DNA of 64,000 nt, from assembly GCF_003149025.1 (NCBI RefSeq), contig NZ_QGDV01000005.1:62001-126000 (forward strand). The letters are read 5' to 3'. The notes below the pieces were generated by a model. The model was not told the origin of the DNA. It worked only from the letters and a program-made list of their open reading frames with translations, and did not search any database. The stretch comes from Rathayibacter iranicus NCPPB 2253 = VKM Ac-1602. Lineage in GTDB: Bacteria > Actinomycetota > Actinomycetes > Actinomycetales > Microbacteriaceae. Made by a program: the position numbers and the translations under genes. Shown one piece after another: positions 9,207-18,591 of the stretch (positions are counted from its first letter, which is position 1; every line of letters starts with the position of its first letter).

Positions 9207-10151
9207 ATGTCAGTTCCCTTCGCTGATCGCCTCCCCCTTTCTCGACAGGCGGTCGACCGCGACAACGTTGGCCGCACCCGCCCGGCGCTCTTCGATGAGC
9301 TGCTCACCGACTCCACCACTCGCGTGCTCGCGCTGCATCACGACCGCACGCTCGTTGACTCCGACCGTCTCGCGCTGCGCAGCACGGCGGAGGTCACCTC
9401 CGGCGTGCTCCGCATCTACCTCGGTCGCACAACGGTCGACGCGCCCGGCGAGCCCGCGGGAACTCCGGTCGTCGTGACGGTGCTCACGGATGCGGCCGCC
9501 GCCGAGCTCGAGCCCGACGAGGAGCGCTGGAGCGGCCTGCGTCCGATCGCCGATCGCCTGAGCGACCGTGACGCCGGCCTCTTCACCGAGGCACTGGCAA
9601 TCGCCAACTGGCACGCCTCGCACGGCTACTCGCCTCGCAACGGCGACCCGACCGTGGTCGAGCAGGGTGGCTGGGTGCGCCGCTCGCTCACCGACGGCAG
9701 TCAGGTCTTCCCGCGGACCGATCCCGCGATCATCGTCTGCGTCCTCGACGCCGACGACCGCCTCCTGCTCGGCTCCAACGCCATGTGGGGCACCGGCCGC
9801 TTCTCGTTGCTGGCCGGATTCGTCGAGCCCGGCGAGTCGCTCGAGGCCGCGGTGATTCGCGAGATCGGCGAGGAGTCGGGGCTCCGCGTCGTCGCCCCGC
9901 AGTACCTCGGTTCGCAGCCCTGGCCGTTCCCCGCGTCGCTCATGGTCGGATTCAGCGCTCGGGTCGCCGACGATCAGGCGCCGGACGACCTGCTCCCGGA
10001 CGGCGAGGAGATCGTCGAGCTGCGCTGGTTCACCCGGCAGCAACTCCACGACTCGCTCGACTCGGTGCTCCTGCCCGGGAGATCCTCGATCGCTCGCGCG
10101 ATGATCGAGGACTGGTACGGAGGCGAGTTGGAGAACGGCCCGATCGCGTGA
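9207..10151 (+). CDS. nudC: NAD+ diphosphatase NudC
   Basis: A 314-residue Nudix hydrolase expected to split NADH/NAD+ to NMN(H) plus AMP and to remove NAD caps from RNA 5' ends. The Nudix box GFVEPGESL...REIGEESGL spans about 207-229. The NudC signature SQPWPFP is at 236-242. The segment before the Nudix domain, where many NudC proteins carry a four-cysteine zinc ribbon, reads NWHASHGYSPRNGD and has no cysteine, so the zinc site looks lost. A good ribosome site (AAGGAG at 9195-9200) precedes the ATG. The stop overlaps the uvrD2 start by GTGA, so the two are coupled, as in the mycobacterial nudC-uvrD2 pair. Confidence 0.92.
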   Translation: MSVPFADRLPLSRQAVDRDNVGRTRPALFDELLTDSTTRVLALHHDRTLVDSDRLALRSTAEVTSGVLRIYLGRTTVDAPGEPAGTPVVVTVLTDAAAAELEPDEERWSGLRPIADRLSDRDAGLFTEALAIANWHASHGYSPRNGDPTVVEQGGWVRRSLTDGSQVFPRTDPAIIVCVLDADDRLLLGSNAMWGTGRFSLLAGFVEPGESLEAAVIREIGEESGLRVVAPQYLGSQPWPFPASLMVGFSARVADDQAPDDLLPDGEEIVELRWFTRQQLHDSLDSVLLPGRSSIARAMIEDWYGGELENGPIA

Positions 10152-11848
10152 GCCTGCTCGATGGTCTCGACGAGGGGCAGCGCGAGGCAGCGGAGGCGCT
10201 GCTCGGCCCCGTCTGCGTGCTTGCCGGAGCGGGGACGGGCAAGACCCGCACGATCACCCACCGCATCGCGCACGGAGTCGCCACTGGCGTCTACACCCCC
10301 GGCCGAGTGATGGCGCTCACCTTCACCAGCCGCGCGGCCGCCGAGCTGCGCTCGCGCCTGCGGGTGCTCGGAGCCGGCGGAGTCCAGGCGCGCACGTTTC
10401 ACGCCGCGGCGCTCTCGCAGCTGGGGTATTTCTGGCCACAGCTCGTCGGCGGGACGATGCCGCAGCTTCTCGACGGCAAGGCGCGGCTGCTCGGGCACGC
10501 GGCTGAGCGTCTGCGCCTCAAGCTCGACACGGCGACTCTGCGAGACCTCTCGGCCGAGATCGAGTGGCGGAAGGTGTCCGCTCTCTCGCTCGAGCAGTAC
10601 GCGGTCGCCGCGCGCACCCGCGCACTCCCGGGTCGGCTCACACTCGAGCAGACCGTCGCGCTCGTGGACGAGTACGAGGGCCTGAAGGACCAGCGTCGCC
10701 AGATCGACTTCGAGGACGTGCTGCTCGTCACCGCCGGGATGCTCGAATCCGAGCCGGCGATGGCGATGCAGGTGCGCGAGCAGTATCGCTTCTTCGTGGT
10801 TGACGAGTACCAGGACGTCTCGCCGCTACAGCAGCGGCTCCTGGAGCTGTGGTTGGGCGACCGGAGCGACCTGTGCGTCGTCGGCGACGCCAGCCAGACC
10901 ATCTACTCCTTCGCGGGAGCCCGCGCCGACTATCTCCTCGACTTCCCGGCCCGCTGGCCGGCCGCGACGGTCGTCCGCCTTGAAGAGAACTACCGCTCGG
11001 CTGTGCCGATCGTGCAGACCGCGAACCGTCTGATGCGCGGGCGGCCGGGGGCTCTCTCGCTCCATGCTGTGGCCGCGACAGAGGCCCCGGAGCCGGCAGT
11101 CGACGCCTACCCGGACGACATCGCCGAAGCACGTGGCATCGCGGCGCGAGTCACCGCGGACATTGAAGCGGGGGTGCGTCCCTCCGACATCGCGGTGCTC
11201 TTCCGCACCAACAGTCAGTCCGCTGTCATCGAACACGCGCTCCACGAGCGCGGAGTCAGCGCGCACATGCGCGGCGGCAAGCGCTTCTTCGACCTCCCAG
11301 AAGTGAAGCAGGCCGTGATGCAGCTGCGCGCCGCTTCCGTGTCCATTGCGGGCGAGCCGCTGTTCAAGTCGGTGAGCGACGTGCTCCGCTCCCTCGGTTG
11401 GAGCGCCGAGCCGCCGTCTGCACCGGGTGCGGTGCGCGACCGCTGGGAGTCGCTGGACACCCTCGCCCGCCTGGTGGACGAGGCGCCCGCAGGCTGGAGC
11501 TTCCGCCACTTCACCGACGACCTGATCGCCCGCCAGCACGTGCACCACGAGCCCGATCGGGCGGCGGTCACCCTCGCGACCCTGCACTCGGCGAAGGGCC
11601 TGGAGTGGGAGTCAGTGCACCTGATGGGACTCGCCGAGGGCCTGCTGCCGATCTCGTATGCCGCCGGGCTCGAGGCGATCGACGAGGAGCGCCGGCTGCT
11701 GTACGTCGGGATCACCCGCGCTCGACGGCGGCTCCGGCTCTCGTGGGCGCGCTCGACGGTCGGCCGCGTCAGTCGGCGGGAGCCGTCACGCTTCCTGGAA
11801 GAGCTCGGCACGCGCAGCCGGGGTGGGGTTCCCTCCGCCGCTCGCTGA
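10148..11848 (+). CDS. uvrD2: UvrD2-type superfamily 1 DNA helicase (short form)
   Basis: A 566-residue 3'-5' DNA helicase of the UvrD/PcrA family. AGAGTGKTR is at 26-34, DEYQD near 219-223, GDASQTIYSFAGA follows, and motif VI is YVGITRARRRL. A longer reading frame runs upstream inside nudC, but the GTG at 10148 (overlapping the nudC stop as GTGA) starts exactly where the family begins (SLLDGLDEGQREA). Mycobacterial UvrD2 is about 700 residues with an HRDC domain and a cysteine-rich tail; here the protein ends soon after motif VI and lacks both. Its last 80 bases overlap the convergent gene at 11769-12590. Confidence 0.9.
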   Translation: MSLLDGLDEGQREAAEALLGPVCVLAGAGTGKTRTITHRIAHGVATGVYTPGRVMALTFTSRAAAELRSRLRVLGAGGVQARTFHAAALSQLGYFWPQLVGGTMPQLLDGKARLLGHAAERLRLKLDTATLRDLSAEIEWRKVSALSLEQYAVAARTRALPGRLTLEQTVALVDEYEGLKDQRRQIDFEDVLLVTAGMLESEPAMAMQVREQYRFFVVDEYQDVSPLQQRLLELWLGDRSDLCVVGDASQTIYSFAGARADYLLDFPARWPAATVVRLEENYRSAVPIVQTANRLMRGRPGALSLHAVAATEAPEPAVDAYPDDIAEARGIAARVTADIEAGVRPSDIAVLFRTNSQSAVIEHALHERGVSAHMRGGKRFFDLPEVKQAVMQLRAASVSIAGEPLFKSVSDVLRSLGWSAEPPSAPGAVRDRWESLDTLARLVDEAPAGWSFRHFTDDLIARQHVHHEPDRAAVTLATLHSAKGLEWESVHLMGLAEGLLPISYAAGLEAIDEERRLLYVGITRARRRLRLSWARSTVGRVSRREPSRFLEELGTRSRGGVPSAAR

Positions 11849-12590
11849 AACTGCCGGAGGCGTCGGTATAGCTACGCTCGACGTGACGCAGGCCCCGCCA
11901 TCCGGCCAAGAGCCGCCGCAGGACGATGTCGGCCGCCGCAACCGCGATTGCGGCGCTCGCCAAGGGTGTGCGCGTGGGCGCCGTCTTGCCGAGCACCTGG
12001 ATCACGAGCCGCGGCCGATCCGGGTCGAGGTCGACCTGTGCACGCTCCGCGCAGTGCAGGCATGGCCCTTCGCCCGGCTCCACCAGCGGGCCGAGGTGCA
12101 CACCCTCGTCGCCGAACACGACAGCCAGGTGCGGTACATCCGCCCCGAGCCAGTGCGCCGCGCGCGCGGGGGCGACAGCGAAGTCCGCGACCAGGACGGC
12201 TAGATCCGGCAGGGAGTCCTCGCCCAGCAGCTCGCAGCCCTCGCTCCGGAGCAGCGTCCGAAGCGCATCGGAGGCGGCGCCGGCACCCTCGACCACGACG
12301 CGCGGGGCCGGGGGCGGGCCGGGCTCAGTAGTGCGCACGAGCACGGGGCGCAGCGCCGCGAGGACGTCATCGACGCGCGCGTCGGATGCTCCCGCGCGTC
12401 TCGCGATCAACCGGACAGTGCCCGCACTCGTGCCGATTCGGAGGGCGTCGAGCAGCAGCTCCTCGGGGTAGCCGACTCCCTCGAGGACCACGTGCGGCCG
12501 GTCGAGTCCGAGCTGCACCGAGTGCGCGGAGCGCCAGAGCAGGGGGAGTCGGGGATCGAGTCGGAGCACCATCGCCCGATCATGGCCCAC
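11769..12590 (-). CDS. Orphan TOMM cyclodehydratase/leader-binding-like protein
   Basis: A 273-residue protein resembling the ThiF-like/leader-binding component of thiazole/oxazole-modified microcin (TOMM) synthetases. The N-terminus (LRLDPRLPLLWRSAHSVQLG) looks like the winged-helix recognition part. The middle contains the family stretch GPLVEPGEGPCLHC, and the end has HPGCACR, giving CxxC plus CxC, a likely structural zinc site. No YcaO partner, precursor peptide or dehydrogenase is nearby, and no adenylation loop is obvious, so any peptide-modifying role is unproven. Start choice is open: GTG at 12590 or ATG at 12572. It converges with uvrD2, overlapping by 80 bases. Confidence 0.6.
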   Translation of the reverse strand: MGHDRAMVLRLDPRLPLLWRSAHSVQLGLDRPHVVLEGVGYPEELLLDALRIGTSAGTVRLIARRAGASDARVDDVLAALRPVLVRTTEPGPPPAPRVVVEGAGAASDALRTLLRSEGCELLGEDSLPDLAVLVADFAVAPARAAHWLGADVPHLAVVFGDEGVHLGPLVEPGEGPCLHCAERAQVDLDPDRPRLVIQVLGKTAPTRTPLASAAIAVAAADIVLRRLLAGWRGLRHVERSYTDASGSFSERRREPHPGCACRALPGSVTAPAD

Positions 12591-12633
12591 AACGTCCCGG
12601 CGCCGCGCGAGTTATCCACAGGCTGGCGCCGGT

Positions 12634-14070
12634 TCAGAGGGGGCGGTCTCCGGTGGGTGCGGAACCCTGGTCGTCTCCGTGGTCGTCAGCGACGTCTGTG
12701 CCGGGATCATCTGCGTCGCCCTCGTGCGGCATCGTTCCGTTCAGCAGATCCTCCAGAGCGCGGTCCATCTCGTCCGGCTCAGGAGTCTCGCCGCGCGCCT
12801 CGGCGGTGAGTCGCGCGACGAGCATGCTCGGGTCGTCAAGGTCGTCCGACCCGGGCAGGAGGTCGGGATGCGACCACAGGGCGTCTCGCGCCTCCGGCCC
12901 CACCGCGTCGGTGACGGCCTGCCACATCGCGGCGGCCTCACGGAGGCGTCGTGGCCGCAGCTCCAGCCCGACCAGCGTGGCAAAGGCGGACTCGGCGGGC
13001 CCGCCGGAGGCCCGGCGGCGGCGCACCGTCTCGGCGATCGCTCCTGCACTGGGCAGTCGGGTGGTCGCTGCAGCCGTTACCACGTCGACCCAGCCCTCGA
13101 TGAGTGCGAGGACCGTCTCGAGGCGGCCGTGGGCGGCGAGTTGCTCCTCCGTCTTGGGCGGGATCAGCGCGCCCGATGTCATTGCGTCGCGCAGCTCCTC
13201 GGGGTTGGCCGGGTCGAAGTTCTCGGCCAGCTCTTCAAGGCGGGTGGTGTCGATGCTGATCCCGCGCGCAAAGTCGGTGATCTGCGAGATCAGAGCGAGG
13301 CGCAGCCACTTGCCGTGGCGGAACAGGCGCGCGTGTGCGAGTTCTCGCACCGCGAGGTAGAGCTGCACCTGATCGAGCGGGATGTCGAGACCCTCGCCGA
13401 AGGCCGCGACGTTCTGCGGCACGATCGCCGCGTCGTTCTCCTCGAGCAGCGGAATGCCGATATCGCCGCCAGAGACGACCTCGGCCGTCAACTGCCCGAC
13501 GACCTGGCCGAGCTGCAGGGCGAACAGGGTGCCGCCGATCCCTCGCATCATGCCCTCGGCGCCGGCGATCATCGCCTGCATCTCCTCGGGCGCCTGGTCG
13601 CGCAGTACTCGGGTGAGCGCGTCCGAGATGCTGAGGGCGACCGGCTCGGCGAGCTGAGTCCACACGGGCATGGTCAGCGTGATCCACTCCAGTCGGCTGA
13701 TCGAGCGCGGCGTGCGGCTCAGTTCTGAGACGTACGCGACCTCGTCGAGCCAGAGGGCCGCGACCTTGAAGGCGCCATCGAACGGTGCGCGGACAGAGTC
13801 GGACACCGGCGTGGACTCGGCCCGCGCCATCTGCTTCGCCTGCTCCAGCGAGAGCGTCCAGTTGACGCCTCCTGTGCCGTTGTGCTGCATCGCGCTCTGC
13901 AGCTGCCCCAGCAGCTTCGCCAGCGCGACGGGATCGTTGGGAAGACCCGCAGCCCCCGCGAGATGTGCGGGATCGACCGGTCCGTTCCCCGAGAGGAACT
14001 TCCGCAGCATCTCCCGGAACTCGTCCTCGGAGCCGCCGCCCGCTCGGTCCGCGCTGTCGCCATCGGCCAT
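12634..14070 (-). CDS. Zincin-like metallopeptidase (DUF2342, Rv3195 type)
   Basis: A 478-residue member of the actinobacterial family annotated as zinc-dependent metalloprotease or coenzyme-F420-associated hydrolase (DUF2342). The probable metal helix is AVRELAHARLF; this family carries R-E-x-A-H where classical zincins have HExxH. No signal peptide is seen, so it is probably cytoplasmic. An acidic low-complexity tail follows residue 430. The ATG at 14070 is the clear start. It is divergent from the PDZ-Lon protease and shares its 212-base upstream region, as in the Rv3195/Rv3194c pair. The substrate is unknown. Confidence 0.8.
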   Translation of the reverse strand: MADGDSADRAGGGSEDEFREMLRKFLSGNGPVDPAHLAGAAGLPNDPVALAKLLGQLQSAMQHNGTGGVNWTLSLEQAKQMARAESTPVSDSVRAPFDGAFKVAALWLDEVAYVSELSRTPRSISRLEWITLTMPVWTQLAEPVALSISDALTRVLRDQAPEEMQAMIAGAEGMMRGIGGTLFALQLGQVVGQLTAEVVSGGDIGIPLLEENDAAIVPQNVAAFGEGLDIPLDQVQLYLAVRELAHARLFRHGKWLRLALISQITDFARGISIDTTRLEELAENFDPANPEELRDAMTSGALIPPKTEEQLAAHGRLETVLALIEGWVDVVTAAATTRLPSAGAIAETVRRRRASGGPAESAFATLVGLELRPRRLREAAAMWQAVTDAVGPEARDALWSHPDLLPGSDDLDDPSMLVARLTAEARGETPEPDEMDRALEDLLNGTMPHEGDADDPGTDVADDHGDDQGSAPTGDRPL

Positions 14071-14282
14071 CGGATCAGCCTTCCGTCGTTCGGGTGAAAT
14101 CGGTCGTCGCAGCCTCTGCGGCCCTACTTCGGGCGCATGTTCCAGCGACTCCCAGTCGTGCAGGCTACGTTAGCCCGAGCGCCTCGGGCCACGTTGTGCA
14201 GAGCGCCGCCCGGGCGCAGCCCGCTTCCGCCCGCCGCGAACATCCCGGCGGAGCCGCTCCACCCGCAGCCAGAAAGGCCTCC

Positions 14283-15377
14283 GTGTCGCTGTTCTCCGAC
14301 GGCCCGCGCCCGTCGTTGTCCCCTCGCCGCGCGTGGGTGGGACCGGTCGTCCTTCTTTCGGGAGTCGCGCTCGTCGTCGGACTCGGCGTCGCTCCCGCTC
14401 CCTACGTGATCGAGCAGCCCGGTCCCGTGTTCGACACCCTGGGCACCAGGAAGGACGTCCCGCTCATCTCGATCCCGGACCAGACGACCTATCCGACCGG
14501 CGGCACCCTCGACATGCTCACCGTCTCGGTCCTCGGCAGTCCGCAGAGCCTCCCGAACTGGGTCGAGGTCGCGGGAGCCTGGTTCGATCGCACAAAGGCT
14601 GTCGTCCCAGTCGATGCGATCTTCCCGCCGTCGACCACGGTCGAGGAGCGTGACGAGATGAACCAGGCCGAGATGACCGACTCGCAGCAGGAGGCGATCG
14701 CCGCGGCGCTCACCGAGCTCGGCTACGACGTCCAGCAGCACGTGTCGGTGCTGCAGGTGCCGACAGGATCGCCCGCTGAGGGCGTTCTCGAGCCGGGGGA
14801 CGAGATTTTGGCCGTCGCAGGCACCGCCGTGACCGATGTGACCGCCCTGCGCGAGACCCTGCAGACGCTGGGCACCGGCGCGCCAGTGCAGCTGAGCATT
14901 GCGCGCGGCGAAGCGCAGCAGGAGGTGCACGTCACGCCCCGCGAATCGAACGGAGCCGCCGTGATCGGCATCCTGCCCGGCACATCCTTCGACTTCCCCT
15001 TCCAGGTCGACATCCAGCTCGATGATGTCGGTGGACCCAGCGCCGGAATGATGTTCGCGCTCGGGATCATCGACAAGCTCACCGAGGGCGAAGTCAATGG
15101 CGGCCAGAAGGTCGCGGGCACCGGGACGATCGACGCCGCGGGCGAGGTCGGCCCGATCGGCGGCATCCGGCAAAAGCTTTACGGAGCGAAAGGCGCCGGT
15201 GCGGCCTACTTCCTCGCTCCGAGCAGCAACTGCAACGAGGTGGTCGGTCACGTCCCCGACGGACTCGGCGTGTTGGCGGTCTCGACCCTCGACGACGCGT
15301 TGGCCACCCTCACGGCCGTCGCTGCCGGCGACACGTCTGGCCTCCCCAACTGCAGCACGGCCACTCCGATCAACTGA
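14283..15377 (+). CDS. Membrane-anchored PDZ-Lon serine protease (YlbL-like)
   Basis: A 364-residue extracytoplasmic protease. An N-terminal membrane segment (VGPVVLLSGVALVVGLGVA) is followed by a PDZ domain (about 170-240, with GDEILAVAGTAV) and a C-terminal Lon-type S16 domain. The Ser-Lys dyad is visible: S253 in GGPSAGMMF and K298 in GGIRQKLYGA. The open frame extends upstream, but the GTG at 14283 sits directly before the hydrophobic anchor and is the likely start. Orthologues are B. subtilis YlbL and Mycobacterium Rv3194c. It probably processes or removes misfolded exported proteins; the natural substrate here is not known. Confidence 0.88.
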   Translation: MSLFSDGPRPSLSPRRAWVGPVVLLSGVALVVGLGVAPAPYVIEQPGPVFDTLGTRKDVPLISIPDQTTYPTGGTLDMLTVSVLGSPQSLPNWVEVAGAWFDRTKAVVPVDAIFPPSTTVEERDEMNQAEMTDSQQEAIAAALTELGYDVQQHVSVLQVPTGSPAEGVLEPGDEILAVAGTAVTDVTALRETLQTLGTGAPVQLSIARGEAQQEVHVTPRESNGAAVIGILPGTSFDFPFQVDIQLDDVGGPSAGMMFALGIIDKLTEGEVNGGQKVAGTGTIDAAGEVGPIGGIRQKLYGAKGAGAAYFLAPSSNCNEVVGHVPDGLGVLAVSTLDDALATLTAVAAGDTSGLPNCSTATPIN

Positions 15378-15449
15378 CCGCGGCCCGCCGCCCGCGCTCA
15401 CTCCCGACTCTCCATCCACCACTGTCCGAGAGTCGGCATCTGCCACTGT

Positions 15450-15491
15450 CCAGAAGTTGTCGCACTCGACGCCGAGTGCGACAACTTCTGG
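15450..15491. repeat. Perfect 19-base inverted repeat
   Basis: Arms at 15450-15468 and 15473-15491 are exactly complementary around an ACGC loop, with no poly-T after either arm. The preceding bases carry a related partial direct repeat (CCACTGTCC twice). It lies between the PDZ-Lon gene and UPF0182. It could be a dispersed palindromic repeat or a terminator-like structure; which cannot be told from one copy. Confidence 0.75.
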
Positions 15492-15592
15492 CTTCTCGGC
15501 GGGGGACGGGAGCGGGACGGGGCGGGACCGGGGACGGGCGGAGACGATGCCCGCGGGCGACGCTCAGCTGAGCCGGACACACGTCGCATAGC

Positions 15593-18586
15593 ATGGGTCT
15601 CTCCCCTCACATCTCGACAGCAAGAGGCCCCTCCGTGAGTTCCACAGCAACCGAAACGCCGCAGCGGAAGCGACGGAGCGTCCTCGCCGTCACTGTCGTG
15701 GTGGTGGCCATCCTGGTGGTGGCGTTCTTCGTCTTCGCCGGCCTGTACACCGACATCCTCTGGTATGACCAGCTCGGCTTCCTGTCCGTGCTCACAACGC
15801 AGTGGGCGGCCGCCGGCGGTCTCTTTATCATCGGCTTCGTCGCGATGGCCGTGCCGGTGTTCGTCAGCCTGATGCTCGCGTACCGCCTCCGGCCGGTCTA
15901 CGCGAAGCTCAATCCGCAGATCGACCGCTACCAGCAGGTCGTGGAGCCGCTCCGGCGCCTGGCCACGTTCGGGATCCCCGCGGTGCTCGGCCTCTTTGCC
16001 GGCGTCTCCTCTGCCACTCGCTGGCAGACGAGTCTCACGTTCTGGAATCGCACGCCCTCGGGGGTCGCGGATCCGCAATTCGGCCTGGATACGTCGTTCT
16101 ATCTCTTCGAGCTGCCCTTCTATCAGAGCATTGTCGGATTCGCGTCGGCGGTCCTGCTGATCTCGGCGTTCGCGACTCTCGCCACCGGCTATCTCTATGG
16201 CGCTATCCGGGTCAACGGCCGCGAAATCCGCATCTCGAAGGCGTCGCGCGTCCAGCTCGCGATCACCGCGGCCCTTTACCTCGCTGTGCAGGCTGTGAGC
16301 TTCTGGCTCGACCAGTACGCGACCCTCGCGAAGCAGGGTCCGCGTATCACCGGAGCCACGTATTCGACCGTCAACGCGACGATCCCGGGCCTGCAGATCC
16401 TCGCCGGAATCGCTGCGTTAGTTGCGATCTTCTTCGTAGTCACTGCCTTTATCGGCCGCTGGCGTCTCCCGGTCATCGGCACGGCTCTTCTGATCGTGTC
16501 GAGTCTGCTCGTCGGCTCGCTGTACCCGTGGATCGTGCAGAAGTTCCAGGTCGAGCCGAACGAACGTACGCTCGAGCAGCCTTTCATCCAGAACAACATC
16601 GACATGACTCGTCAGGCGTACGGAGTGAAGGATGTCCAGGTCATCCCCTACGACGCCACCACTGACGCCGAGCCGGGTGCGCTCCGCTCCGACGCCGAGA
16701 CCACGGCGAACATTCGCATCCTCGATCCCTCCGTCGTCACTGACGCGTTCGCGCAGCTGCAGCAGTTCCGGCAGTACTACAAGTTCGGCGACACGCAAAA
16801 TGCCCTCGATGTCGACCGCTACTCCATCAATGGCTCCACGCAGGATGCCGTGGTCGGCGTCCGCGAGCTGAACCTCAATGGCCTCGGCGCCAACCAGACC
16901 TGGTACAACCAGACGCTGGTCTACACCCACGGCTACGGCCTCGTCGCCGCCTATGGCAACCAGCGCTCGGCCGACGGCGAGCCCGTCTTCATCGAGTCCG
17001 GCGTCCCCACCACCGGAGACTTGGGCGACTACCAGCCGCGCATTTACTTCGGCGAGAACTCGCCGCCGTACTCGATCGTCGGCGGCAACGACTCGCGCGA
17101 CATCGAACTCGACTACCCGTCAGGCACCGATGGGGCGCAGCAGACGTACACGACCTTCGACGGCCAAGGCGGTCCCTCGCTCGACAACGTCTTCAAGAAG
17201 CTCGTCTACGCGATCAAGTTCCAGTCCGAGCAAATCTTCCTCTCGGACGGAGTGAACGACAAGTCACAGATCCTGTATGACCGCGATCCCGTGCAGCGCG
17301 TGCAAAAGGTCGCTCCCTATCTCAAGCTCGACTCCGACGCCTATCCGACCGTCGTCGACGGCCGCGTGGTGTGGGTCGTCGACGGATACACCACGTCTGC
17401 CGACTACCCGTACTCGGAGGTGCAAAGCCTCTCGCAGGCGATCGCCGACACGAGCACGCAGCAGCAATTCCCGACCGATGACGTCAACTACATCCGCAAT
17501 TCGGTGAAGGCCACTGTGGACGCTTATGACGGCAAGGTGACCCTCTATGCCTGGGACACCGAGGACCCGATTCTGCAGACGTGGGAAAAGATCTTCCCGA
17601 CCACGGTCAAGCCGGTCAGCGACATGTCCGCGCAGCTACTCAGCCACGTCCGCTACCCGGAGGACCTCTTCAAGGTTCAGCGCGCGGTGCTCGGCACGTA
17701 CCACGTGACCGACGCCGGATCGTTCTACTCCCGTGAGGACGCATGGGCGACTCCCAACGACCCGACCAGCGGAGCCGCGACTACGGCCGCCGCATCGGGC
17801 GCCAGCCTGCAACCGCCGTACTATCTGACGCTGCAAACTCCGGATCAGGGGGTGCCGTCCTACTCGCTGTACTCGACGTACATCCCGGCGAGTGTCCAGG
17901 GCACGCAGGCCAGCCGCAACGTGCTGACCGGCTATCTCGTCGCCGATTCGGACGCCGGTTCCCAGGCAGGTGCCGTCGCTGACGGCTACGGCACGCTCCG
18001 CCTGCTCGAGCTGCCCAAGGACGACACGGTCCCGGGCCCGGGCCAGGTGCAAAACGCGTTCACGACCGATCCCACGGTCGCGAACGAACTCAACATCCTT
18101 TCGCGTGGCGACACGACCGTCACCCGGGGCAACCTGCTCACACTGCCGGTCGGTGGCGGCCTGCTCTACGTTCAGCCGATCTATGTGCGCTCCAACGGAG
18201 ACACGAGTTTCCCGCTCCTGCAGAAGGTCCTGGTCGCATTCGGTGACGACATCGCCTTCGAGGACACCCTCGACAAGGCGCTCGACAGCCTCTTCGGCGG
18301 CGACTCGGGAGCGGACGCGGGCGATACCGGCACGCCGACGACTCCGGGCGCCGGGACGGGTACCGAGGGTGGGAACACCGGCGGCGACGCGGGCGGAACG
18401 ACAGGGGGCACGGGCGGCACCGGGACGGGCGACCAGACCGCGCTCCAGCAGGCCTTGAACGACGCTCGCACCGCCTTGACAGCGCGCGAGACTGCTTTCA
18501 AGTCGGGCGATCTGTCCGCGTTCGCGACGGCAGACAAGCAGCTGACCGAGGCGCTCGCGCGGGCGCTCCAGGCCGAAGGAAAGTAG
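15593..18586 (+). CDS. UPF0182 family membrane protein
   Basis: A 997-residue protein of the actinobacterial UPF0182 family (Rv3193c is about the same length). The first 330 residues hold seven hydrophobic segments, starting with VLAVTVVVVAILVVAFFVFAG. The rest is a large soluble domain, predicted outside the membrane, rich in Tyr, Asp and Gln. Residues near 900-945 form a Gly/Thr/Asp-rich linker, and the protein ends in a short charged helix. The start is uncertain: ATG at 15593 or GTG at 15635, the latter closer to the first membrane segment. Function is unknown; it closes the conserved block begun by adnA. Confidence 0.9.
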   Translation: MGLSPHISTARGPSVSSTATETPQRKRRSVLAVTVVVVAILVVAFFVFAGLYTDILWYDQLGFLSVLTTQWAAAGGLFIIGFVAMAVPVFVSLMLAYRLRPVYAKLNPQIDRYQQVVEPLRRLATFGIPAVLGLFAGVSSATRWQTSLTFWNRTPSGVADPQFGLDTSFYLFELPFYQSIVGFASAVLLISAFATLATGYLYGAIRVNGREIRISKASRVQLAITAALYLAVQAVSFWLDQYATLAKQGPRITGATYSTVNATIPGLQILAGIAALVAIFFVVTAFIGRWRLPVIGTALLIVSSLLVGSLYPWIVQKFQVEPNERTLEQPFIQNNIDMTRQAYGVKDVQVIPYDATTDAEPGALRSDAETTANIRILDPSVVTDAFAQLQQFRQYYKFGDTQNALDVDRYSINGSTQDAVVGVRELNLNGLGANQTWYNQTLVYTHGYGLVAAYGNQRSADGEPVFIESGVPTTGDLGDYQPRIYFGENSPPYSIVGGNDSRDIELDYPSGTDGAQQTYTTFDGQGGPSLDNVFKKLVYAIKFQSEQIFLSDGVNDKSQILYDRDPVQRVQKVAPYLKLDSDAYPTVVDGRVVWVVDGYTTSADYPYSEVQSLSQAIADTSTQQQFPTDDVNYIRNSVKATVDAYDGKVTLYAWDTEDPILQTWEKIFPTTVKPVSDMSAQLLSHVRYPEDLFKVQRAVLGTYHVTDAGSFYSREDAWATPNDPTSGAATTAAASGASLQPPYYLTLQTPDQGVPSYSLYSTYIPASVQGTQASRNVLTGYLVADSDAGSQAGAVADGYGTLRLLELPKDDTVPGPGQVQNAFTTDPTVANELNILSRGDTTVTRGNLLTLPVGGGLLYVQPIYVRSNGDTSFPLLQKVLVAFGDDIAFEDTLDKALDSLFGGDSGADAGDTGTPTTPGAGTGTEGGNTGGDAGGTTGGTGGTGTGDQTALQQALNDARTALTARETAFKSGDLSAFATADKQLTEALARALQAEGK

Positions 18587-18591
18587 CCCGG

